From: Candidatus Dormiibacterota bacterium
GTDB taxonomy: Bacteria; Chloroflexota; Dormibacteria; Dormibacterales; Dormibacteraceae
Reading direction: 5' to 3'
Assembly (NCBI GenBank): GCA_955652585.1
Contig: CATPBF010000085.1
Location: forward strand, 1 to 5,037
Length of the DNA stretch: 5,037 nucleotides
A model generated the notes under the pieces. The model was not told the DNA's origin, did no database searches, and saw nothing but the letters and a program-made list of their open reading frames with translations. Made by a program: the position numbers and the translations under genes. Shown here one piece after another: positions 1 through 5,037 of this stretch. Positions within the stretch are counted from its first letter, which is position 1, and the number at the start of each line of letters is the position of its first letter.

Positions 1-1748
1 CCTGAGAATCCACCCCCGCCGAATCCACTCGAGGAACCCGAGCTCGGTGGTGAGAACGAGATCGCGCTGGAGATGTTCGCGTTCATCGACTGAAGGCTGT
101 TCGCCAGCAGGGCGGCCTGGAATGGGCCCGCGCCGACGTACCAGGTGTTGCCGGCGCTGGTATCGATGCCCTCGAACGCTTTCGCCCACATGGTCACGCA
201 GCCGAACACGATCGCGTACGGGAGGAGCTGCGTGAAGATCTCGGCCTTGGCCGCGAACTGCTGACGGTATTTCTCCGCGGTGGTCATGTAGAGGCGGAAG
301 CCCAGCGTGTGCTGGAGCAGGTCGCGACCGGCCGCGGTGCGCTGCGGCATGAACGGGAAGCTGATCGTGAGCGCAATGCCCGTGACCACGACGGCCGCGC
401 CGATGAGGCCCCACCCCAACGCGAGTCCGAGGCCGACGGCAATGGCGATGCCCGCAATGACCACACCGATACCAAGGCAACCCCAGGCCGCCCGGGCCTG
501 CTTGGGGTTGCTCGAGAACAATTTGCGCGCCATGGCATCGCCATAGATCTGGCTCTCGGCGATGCTCAAAGTCGGAGCGAACGTGCCCTTGAGGCTCGAC
601 AGTGCGACCTGGGTGCGGCCGGTGAACAGGCCGTCGATGATCGTCCTTTCATAAGTGGTCAGATCCGACGCCGGCGCTCCCTTCCACGTCAACATCCAAT
701 CTGCCTTGCCGGGCACCTCCTGGATGGTCAAGTGGCCTCGGACGGCGAGGTCGACGATGGTGGCGGTGACATCCTTGGCGTCGGCGCTCTCATCGAGGAT
801 GAGGCCCAGCTCGGCCGGGCGCAGATTTTGGGGTGGGTCAAATTCCACCACCACCGGCTGATGGGTGAACAGCGGCTCCGCATGCTCGCGAGGATCGTTG
901 GTGAGGTAGTACTGCGTGAGGTACGCGCGGTCGCGTCCGTGCGCCCACCAGTTCCAGATCACAAAGCCGAGCCCGGCCACCAGCAAGAGCAAGGAAAGCC
1001 CGACCGTGAGGGGATTGATGTCGAACGCGTCCTGCGGGAACTGCCGGAGGCGCGGCTCCAGCATCGGGGGCGGGACGTTGACCGCTCCCTTGCTCAGGGC
1101 CGCGACCACGGACATCTCCTCGCCCGACGCGAGCTGGCGGGTCGAAGTGAAGCTGACCAGGTCAGAGCCGTCGACGTGATTGCAGGTTTCCCTCGAACCC
1201 GGCGGGCCCTGGTAACAGGCCGCCTTCTGAAAGGCGGTGCTCGGCAGGTGCACAGTCGCGCCGACTCCAAGCTTTGGCACGGGCCACAATGCGCCGTCGA
1301 CGTTCCAGAAGAGCTCGTCGTGGTCCGAGAACGAATTCATCGCGCCGGCCACGGTATAAGTGATCACGTAGCGCTGCTTGCCGGTGACGAGGACGCTCGG
1401 GTTGCCGATCTTGATGACCTCGTAGTCGCTGGCGCTCGTAACCGCAAAGTCGACGGGCCGCGAGCCGTCGGTGACCGACACCACGCTGAGGTTGTAGTAG
1501 CGGTCGTGACTGTCGTCGTAGCGGTACCGCAGCGGGATCGTGCGGAAGATCCCGTGCTTCTGCAGGTTTCCGAAGTCGACCCGAATATCTTCTCTGACGG
1601 TCAGCTTGGAATCGGAAGCGATGTTGATGTCGGACTGGAAGGACGTGATGACCCAGCCCTCATCGGCTAGGGCTGACGTTCCCGAAGCCCACACGGTACA
1701 GGCGGCCGCGATGGCGGCGATCGCGACTCGAGCGGCCCGGATCGTCAT
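1..1748 (-). CDS. DUF2207 family predicted membrane protein (3'-truncated by window edge)
   Basis: The minus strand is open from an ATG at 1748 to the left edge, giving 582 codons with no stop. Residues 1-28 look like a Sec signal peptide: MTIRAAR, a run of Ala/Ile, then an ALA|DE cleavage site. Residues about 30-225 form the extracytoplasmic N-terminal DUF2207 domain (GIFRTIPLRY, ELFWNVDG). A membrane helix follows at about 247-267. The cytoplasmic part has a helical segment, PAELGLILDE...TIVDLAVRGHLTI (311-342), typical of the family. Two more helices lie at about 423-441 and 445-467, then the family-like LPYAIVFGCVTMWAKAF (509-525). The visible end turns Ser/Gly-rich (SSGSSSGFGGGGFS), the start of the usual Gly-rich tail, so probably only some tens of residues are missing. 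The biochemical role is unknown; E. coli YciQ is in the same broad family and LemA proteins are frequent partners. No Shine-Dalgarno is visible before the ATG. It is divergent from the desaturase. Family call is firm, function is not. Confidence 0.9.
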   Translation of the reverse strand, partial: MTIRAARVAIAAIAAACTVWASGTSALADEGWVITSFQSDINIASDSKLTVREDIRVDFGNLQKHGIFRTIPLRYRYDDSHDRYYNLSVVSVTDGSRPVDFAVTSASDYEVIKIGNPSVLVTGKQRYVITYTVAGAMNSFSDHDELFWNVDGALWPVPKLGVGATVHLPSTAFQKAACYQGPPGSRETCNHVDGSDLVSFTSTRQLASGEEMSVVAALSKGAVNVPPPMLEPRLRQFPQDAFDINPLTVGLSLLLLVAGLGFVIWNWWAHGRDRAYLTQYYLTNDPREHAEPLFTHQPVVVEFDPPQNLRPAELGLILDESADAKDVTATIVDLAVRGHLTIQEVPGKADWMLTWKGAPASDLTTYERTIIDGLFTGRTQVALSSLKGTFAPTLSIAESQIYGDAMARKLFSSNPKQARAAWGCLGIGVVIAGIAIAVGLGLALGWGLIGAAVVVTGIALTISFPFMPQRTAAGRDLLQHTLGFRLYMTTAEKYRQQFAAKAEIFTQLLPYAIVFGCVTMWAKAFEGIDTSAGNTWYVGAGPFQAALLANSLQSMNANISSAISFSPPSSGSSSGFGGGGFS

Positions 1749-1822
1749 GGGGGTATTAACCCAGATTCGCCGCCAGTGTTATGCCACTTATTACGCCGCC
1801 ATCCGCAACGTAGTCGCTGCCA
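1749..1822. promoter_or_regulatory. divergent intergenic region between DUF2207 gene and desaturase gene
   Basis: This 74-bp gap separates two divergent start codons and must hold both promoters unless these lie inside the genes. It is locally AT-richer than its surroundings. Plausible but unconvincing -10 elements are TTATTA (about 1788-1793, plus strand) and TAATAC, read on the minus strand just upstream of the DUF2207 ATG. No good -35 box is seen. Two small inverted repeats sit at the ends: GGGT-ATTA-ACCC (1751-1762) and TGCC-AGT-GGCA (1818-1828, across the desaturase GTG). Neither start has a Shine-Dalgarno sequence, so leaders may be very short. The position supports a promoter role; the exact elements are guesses. 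Confidence 0.5.
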
Positions 1823-2881
1823 GTGGCAACCCAACTCGCGGCGGTATCGGACTCGGGCGGCCAGGTCGACCTCAAGAACGAGCCCGAATACGCGATCCTC
1901 AAGCGACGTATCCAGGACGCCGGGTTGCTGAAGAAGCGGCCCGCGTACTACGCCCTGAGCATCACCACCAACTCTGTCCTCTTGGTCTTCTGTCTGGCGG
2001 TGTTGTTCACGGTCGGGTCGGTATGGGGGCAGGCCCTCGCGGCCGCGGGACTTGGCATCGTCTGTGGCCAGCTCGGCTTCCAGCTGCACGACTCGGGACA
2101 CCGCCAGATGTTCGTGTCGGGATGGAAGAACGCTCTCGTCGGCCTGGTGACCGCCGACCTGCTGCTCGGCATGAGCTACGGCTGGTGGGTGCAGAAGCAC
2201 AACCGCCATCACGGGAACCCCAATGACGTCGACCTCGACCCGGACATCAAAGTCGGCGCCATCGCGTACACCGACGAGCAGGCGAGGGCGCGGCGCGGCG
2301 CGGGCCGCCTGGCCGCCATGTACCAGGCCTACTTGTTCTTCCCGCTGACGACCTTGCTTGCCTGGAGCATGCACTACACCGGCATCACGTACCTGATCAA
2401 GGAAGAGTCGCGCTACCGCCGGCTCGAGTTCGGCCTCCTGGCCGTTCACGCCACGGTTTACCTGACGGCGCTGGTGTACTTCCTCGGCCCCTGGTCGGCC
2501 CTGCTCGTGGTGCTGATCCACAAGGGCGTGGGCGGCGCCTACATGGCTTCCGTCTTCGCTCCGAATCACAAGGGCATGCCGCAAACCGACAGCAACACGC
2601 GGATGGACTTCGTGCGAACCCAGGTCCTCACCGCACGCAACGTCCGCGGTCACCCCTTGACCGATCTCTGGTACGGCTCGCTCAACTACCAGATCGAGCA
2701 TCACCTTTTCCCGGGCATGCCGCGGTTGAACATGCGGCGCGCTCAGCCGATCATCAGGCAGTTCTGCCTGGAGCATGGGATCGAGTACTACGAGACGTCC
2801 TTCCTCGACTCGTACCGGGAGCTGCTCGGCTTCCTGAACGAGATCGGCGCTCCGCTTCGAGCCGAGCGAATCCGGGTATAG
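1823..2881 (+). CDS. membrane fatty acid desaturase (acyl-lipid/acyl-CoA desaturase, three-His-box family)
   Basis: This 352-residue integral membrane di-iron enzyme would insert a cis double bond into a fatty acyl chain using O2 and an electron donor, raising membrane fluidity. All three histidine boxes are present: HDSGH (89-93), HNRHH (126-130) and QIEHH (290-294). A further likely ligand, His249, lies in APNHKG. Hydrophobic helices lie near 45-65, 67-86, 163-182, 204-220 and 222-243. The third box begins with Gln (QIEHHLFPGMPR), as in front-end Delta5/Delta6 desaturases and the DesA3-like actinobacterial group (COG3239 / PF00487). There is no fused cytochrome b5 domain, so a separate ferredoxin, rubredoxin or flavoprotein reductase must supply electrons; none is in the window. 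The GTG at 1823 is the most upstream usable start, because an in-frame TAG lies at 1811. No Shine-Dalgarno is seen. Length is normal for the family. Family is certain, but substrate and double-bond position cannot be told from sequence. Confidence 0.95.
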   Translation: MATQLAAVSDSGGQVDLKNEPEYAILKRRIQDAGLLKKRPAYYALSITTNSVLLVFCLAVLFTVGSVWGQALAAAGLGIVCGQLGFQLHDSGHRQMFVSGWKNALVGLVTADLLLGMSYGWWVQKHNRHHGNPNDVDLDPDIKVGAIAYTDEQARARRGAGRLAAMYQAYLFFPLTTLLAWSMHYTGITYLIKEESRYRRLEFGLLAVHATVYLTALVYFLGPWSALLVVLIHKGVGGAYMASVFAPNHKGMPQTDSNTRMDFVRTQVLTARNVRGHPLTDLWYGSLNYQIEHHLFPGMPRLNMRRAQPIIRQFCLEHGIEYYETSFLDSYRELLGFLNEIGAPLRAERIRV

Positions 2882-2955
2882 GTTTCGTTAGCAGCCACTA
2901 GCAGGACTTCGCACCGACCCCGGCGCCCCCTCCGTATAGTGCCTGCTGCCATCCA
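2882..2955 (+). promoter_or_regulatory. typA upstream region with -10-like TATAGT at 2935-2940
   Basis: The 74-bp gap between the desaturase stop and the typA start holds TATAGT (2935-2940), one mismatch from TATAAT. No clear -35 hexamer is found at 16-18 bp upstream; TTCGCA (2908-2913) would need a 21-bp spacer. Transcription starting 6-8 bp after the -10 would leave a leader of only about 8-10 nt, and no Shine-Dalgarno precedes the ATG at 2956. I see no stem with a T-run that would terminate the desaturase transcript, so read-through from upstream is also possible. A short direct repeat, TAGCAG, occurs at 2889-2894 and 2899-2904. Confidence 0.45.
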
Positions 2956-4800
2956 ATGACTCTGACCAACCTGAGACACGACATACGCAACGTGGCGATC
3001 ATCGCCCACGTCGACCATGGCAAGACGACGCTCGTCGATGCCCTGCTGAAGCAGAGCCACACGTTCCGTGACAACCAGGACGTGGGCACATTGATCATGG
3101 ACTCGAACGATCTCGAACGAGAGAAGGGCATCACCATCCTCGCCAAGAACACGTCCGTCCGCCATGGCGACGTGACCATCAACATCATCGACACTCCAGG
3201 GCATGCGGATTTCGGAGGCGAGGTCGAGCGCGTCCTCAACATGGCCGACGGCTGTCTCCTGCTGGTGGATGCCGCGGAGGGCCCGATGCCGCAGACGCGC
3301 TTCGTCCTGCGCAAGGCGTTCGAGGTGGGCCTTCGGATTGTCGTCGTCATCAACAAGGTCGATCGCAAGAACGCCGACCCGAAGGCCGCGCTCGAGAAGG
3401 TCCACGACCTGTTCCTCGAGCTCGCCGAGGACGCCGACCAGCTCGAGGCACCCGTGATTTACGCGGTGGCCAAGGAAGGCCGCGCCGGCGTCGATGCCGA
3501 TGACCTGGCGCCGGACCTCGAGCCGCTTTTCAAGACGATCATCGAGCACATCCCCGCCCCGGTCATCGAGCCCGGCGGCTTCCAGATGCTGGTCGCCAAC
3601 CGTGCCTACGACGATTACACCGGTCCGATGGCCATCGGGCGCATCTCCCGCGGCAAAATCGCACCCGGCGATGCGGTCGCGGTGCTCACGGCCGACGGGC
3701 AAGCCCGGCGGGTCAAAGTGGTCCAGGCGCTTCTGTACAGGGGCCTCGACCGCGTCCCAGTGCCGACCGCGAGCGCCGGCGACATCGTGGTGCTCACCGG
3801 GCTCGACGAGGTTGCAATTGGGGATACGCTCACCGACCCCGAATCGCCAGACCCGCTGCCGCGCATCGAGATCGACGAACCGACCGTTCGGATGACGTTC
3901 GGCGTCAACACATCGCCGTTTACGGGTCGCGAGGGCAAGTTCTCGACCACCCGGCAGCTGCGCGCGCGGCTGTTCAAGGAGCTCGACACGAACCTCGGCC
4001 TGCACGTGGAGGACACCGATGCGGCCGAGCGCTTCCTCGTGAGCGGCCGGGGCGAGCTTCACCTGGCGGTGCTGATCGAAACGATGCGCCGGGAGGGATA
4101 TGAGTTCGAGGTCTCGCGTCCGGAGGCGATCGTCAAGAAGATCAACGGCCAGCGGATGGAGCCCGTCGAGCGGCTAACAGTCGACGTCCGCGAGGAGCAC
4201 CTCGGCGCCGTGACCGAGTCGCTCGGAAAGCGGCGTGGGGAGATGATCGAGATCAGCTACGACTCCAAGGGCGGCGTGCGCCTCGAGTACCTGATCCCGA
4301 CGCGCGGCTTGATCGGCTTCCGCAACAACTTCCTCACCCTGACCGCGGGCACCGGTCTGATGGGATCGATCGGAATCGGCTACCGGCCCTGGGCGGGCGA
4401 TTTCCGGGAGCAGCGCAACGGCGCCCTCACGGCCTCGTCAGCGGGGACGACCCTGGCGTTTGGGCTGGCCGGCGCACAGGAACGTGGCACCACGTTCATC
4501 GAGGCGGGCGAGGCGGTTTACGAGGGGATGATCGTCGGCATCCAGAAGCGGCCGGGCGACATCCGGGTCAATGTCTGCCGGGAGAAGAAGCAGTCGAACA
4601 TCCGGTCGTCCACCTCTGACATCTCGGTGCGGCTGACTCCGGCGAGCAAGCTGAGCCTCGAGCAGTCGCTCGACTTCCTGGCTGAGGACGAGCTCCTGGA
4701 GGTGACGCCCGAGCATCTGCGGCTGCGCAAGCGCCACCTGACCGAGGTCGATCAATCCCGCGCCCGACGCCTGGCCGAAACCCCAGGGATTAGGCGCTGA
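2956..4800 (+). CDS. typA: translational GTPase TypA/BipA
   Basis: This 614-residue ribosome-associated GTPase of the EF-G/LepA class is full length for the family (about 600-615). BipA binds the 70S A-site region and supports 50S subunit assembly, notably at low temperature in E. coli. GTPase motifs are clear: G1 AHVDHGKT (17-24), switch I LEREKGIT (53-60), G3 DTPGH (79-83) and G4 NKVD (133-136). The G5 stretch reads YAVAKEG (169-175), with Val where Ser is usual. Domain II spans roughly 205-300, domain III about 308-385 (FGVNTSPFTGREGKFS at 315-330) and the EF-G-like domain V about 400-478 (TRGLIGFRNNF). The BipA-specific C-terminal domain follows (QERGTTF, VYEGMIVG, LEVTPEHLRLRKRHLTE). The ATG at 2956 puts the usual short leader (RHDIRNVAIIAHVDHGK) before G1. 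No Shine-Dalgarno is present. It is followed after 116 bp by a cold-shock gene. Identification is very secure. Confidence 0.98.
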   Translation: MTLTNLRHDIRNVAIIAHVDHGKTTLVDALLKQSHTFRDNQDVGTLIMDSNDLEREKGITILAKNTSVRHGDVTINIIDTPGHADFGGEVERVLNMADGCLLLVDAAEGPMPQTRFVLRKAFEVGLRIVVVINKVDRKNADPKAALEKVHDLFLELAEDADQLEAPVIYAVAKEGRAGVDADDLAPDLEPLFKTIIEHIPAPVIEPGGFQMLVANRAYDDYTGPMAIGRISRGKIAPGDAVAVLTADGQARRVKVVQALLYRGLDRVPVPTASAGDIVVLTGLDEVAIGDTLTDPESPDPLPRIEIDEPTVRMTFGVNTSPFTGREGKFSTTRQLRARLFKELDTNLGLHVEDTDAAERFLVSGRGELHLAVLIETMRREGYEFEVSRPEAIVKKINGQRMEPVERLTVDVREEHLGAVTESLGKRRGEMIEISYDSKGGVRLEYLIPTRGLIGFRNNFLTLTAGTGLMGSIGIGYRPWAGDFREQRNGALTASSAGTTLAFGLAGAQERGTTFIEAGEAVYEGMIVGIQKRPGDIRVNVCREKKQSNIRSSTSDISVRLTPASKLSLEQSLDFLAEDELLEVTPEHLRLRKRHLTEVDQSRARRLAETPGIRR

Positions 4801-4810
4801 CCGGAACGGG

Positions 4811-4816
4811 TATACT
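4811..4816 (+). promoter_or_regulatory. -10-like box TATACT for the cold-shock gene
   Basis: TATACT lies 11 bp after the typA stop and is one mismatch from the sigma-70 -10 consensus. No good -35 hexamer is visible; the position 17 bp upstream reads GATTAG, inside the end of typA. Initiation about 7 bp downstream, near 4823, would place the 4824-4840 hairpin at the very 5' end of the RNA and give a leader of about 95 nt, similar in kind to the long leaders of cspA genes. The promoter assignment rests on this hexamer alone. Confidence 0.45.
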
Positions 4817-4823
4817 CCAAGTA

Positions 4824-4840
4824 GCCGGTGCAGTACCGGC
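4824..4840 (+). promoter_or_regulatory. perfect hairpin at predicted 5' end of the cold-shock mRNA leader
   Basis: GCCGGT (4824-4829) and ACCGGC (4835-4840) are exact reverse complements around the 5-nt loop GCAGT. This gives a six-pair, GC-rich stem. It begins about where transcription from the TATACT box would start. It is not followed by a T-run, so it does not look like the typA intrinsic terminator. A 5'-end stabilising stem or part of a switchable leader fold would fit. The stem is certain as a sequence feature; the role is inferred. Confidence 0.5.
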
Positions 4841-4852
4841 GCTCACCGCAGG

Positions 4853-4910
4853 CTCCGTTTCTCGAACAGGCCCGCCGAGTTGAGTTGGCCTTGAGTTCGA
4901 GAGATAGGAG
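4853..4910 (+). promoter_or_regulatory. long leader hairpin that can sequester the Shine-Dalgarno of the cold-shock gene
   Basis: Hand pairing gives a nearly continuous stem of 20 pairs. 4853-4856 (CTCC) pairs with GGAG at 4907-4910. After a single bulged A (4906), 4857-4867 pairs with 4895-4905 (11 pairs including two G-U, core CTCGAAC/GTTCGAG). After a three-base bulge (4892-4894), 4868-4872 (AGGCC) pairs with 4887-4891 (GGCCT). A 14-nt loop (4873-4886) closes it. The lowest four pairs cover the Shine-Dalgarno core, so this fold would hinder ribosome binding. Refolding or partial melting could expose the site. No T-run follows, so it is not a terminator. The pairing is read directly; its effect on translation is inferred. 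Confidence 0.6.
4906..4910 (+). promoter_or_regulatory. ribosome binding site AGGAG of the cold-shock gene
   Basis: AGGAG lies 6 nt before the ATG at 4917, which is good spacing. It directly abuts the in-frame ATG at 4911, which would leave no spacer, so the downstream ATG is the better start. This is the only convincing Shine-Dalgarno in the window, and it can pair with CTCC at 4853-4856. Confidence 0.8.
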
Positions 4911-4916
4911 ATGGAA

Positions 4917-5037
4917 ATGCCTACAGGCACCATCAAGAAGCTGGTCGCGGACCGTGGCTTTGGCTTTATCGCAGCCGAAGACGGTAAGGAATTCTTCTTC
5001 CACAGGAGTGGCACCGAAGGTGACTTCGACAGCCTCC
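4917..5037 (+). CDS. CspA-family cold-shock protein (3'-truncated by window edge)
   Basis: The first 40 codons of a small single-domain cold-shock protein (family usually about 65-70 residues) are present and then run off the right edge. Such proteins bind single-stranded RNA and DNA through an OB fold and melt mRNA structure. The fold's two binding motifs are recognisable: RNP1 as RGFGFI (13-18) and RNP2 as FFFHR (26-30), followed by SGTEGDFDSL. The start of strand 1 reads TGTIKKLVADRGFGF rather than the common TGTVKWFN..KGFGF, so the surface Trp and Asn of classical CspA are replaced. The ATG at 4917 is chosen because AGGAG is 6 nt upstream; an in-frame ATG at 4911 would add Met-Glu. The gene follows typA on the same strand with its own -10-like box and a structured leader of about 95 nt. 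Family assignment is secure; whether this copy is cold-induced is not shown by sequence alone. Confidence 0.93.
   Translation, partial: MPTGTIKKLVADRGFGFIAAEDGKEFFFHRSGTEGDFDSL

Noticed and set aside
309..1670. Long plus-strand open frame of about 453 codons
   Set aside because: It lies antisense to the DUF2207 gene, whose translation has a signal peptide, membrane helices and family motifs. The plus-strand product is rich in Arg/Asp/Val/His with no recognisable domain, as expected of a shadow frame in high-GC DNA.
1540..2226. Plus-strand frame bridging the divergent intergenic region
   Set aside because: It crosses the DUF2207 start region antisense and overlaps the desaturase out of frame; no domain and no ribosome binding site support it.
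1745..2776. Minus-strand open frame of about 343 codons
   Set aside because: Antisense to the desaturase, which has all three histidine boxes; the antisense product is low-complexity and has no recognisable motif.
2889..2904. Direct repeat TAGCAG separated by 4 bp
   Set aside because: Six-base repeats are too short to separate from chance, and nothing else marks this as an operator or attachment site.
2788..4062. Minus-strand open frame of about 424 codons
   Set aside because: Antisense to typA and the desaturase 3' end; composition is that of a mirror of a high-GC gene, with no recognisable motif.
4801..4905. Intrinsic terminator for typA
   Set aside because: The stems at 4824-4840 and 4857-4905 are strong, but neither is followed by a T-rich tract, and the second continues into the Shine-Dalgarno. 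A leader role fits better than termination.
4752..5014. Minus-strand small open frames over the typA-csp junction
   Set aside because: Antisense to the cold-shock coding region and its structured leader; the translations show no family resemblance.

Overview
The window is a GC-rich (roughly two-thirds G+C by eye), densely coding bacterial segment. It holds four protein genes: one partial gene on the minus strand at the left, then three plus-strand genes, the last cut by the right edge. The translations point to a high-GC, soil-type lineage. The BipA C-terminal domain and the unusual cold-shock protein N-terminus look more like Chloroflexota/Dormibacterota or deep actinobacterial relatives than proteobacteria. 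This placement is a judgement from remembered family sequences, not from a search.

Layout. Positions 1-1748 (minus) encode a DUF2207 membrane protein with a signal peptide; its Gly-rich C-terminal tail runs off the left edge. A 74-bp divergent intergenic region (1749-1822) separates it from a plus-strand, three-histidine-box membrane fatty acid desaturase (1823-2881). After 74 bp containing a TATAGT -10-like box comes a full-length translational GTPase, BipA/TypA (2956-4800). A further 116-bp intergenic region, carrying a TATACT -10-like box and strong inverted repeats, leads into the first 40 codons of a CspA-family cold-shock protein (4917 to the right edge).

How the genes fit together. 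The three plus-strand genes all belong to functions known elsewhere for low-temperature growth: membrane-lipid unsaturation, BipA-dependent ribosome assembly, and RNA chaperoning by a cold-shock protein. They look like adjacent, separately promoted transcription units rather than a tight operon. The DUF2207 protein has no established functional link to them.

The most noteworthy structure is the leader of the cold-shock gene. A short perfect hairpin lies at the predicted 5' end of the RNA. A long hairpin follows (about 20 base pairs, 4853-4910), and its basal pairs include the Shine-Dalgarno core GGAG. This looks like an SD-sequestering regulatory element, possibly temperature-responsive. I see no new multi-gene system, mobile element, CRISPR array, tRNA or rRNA here.
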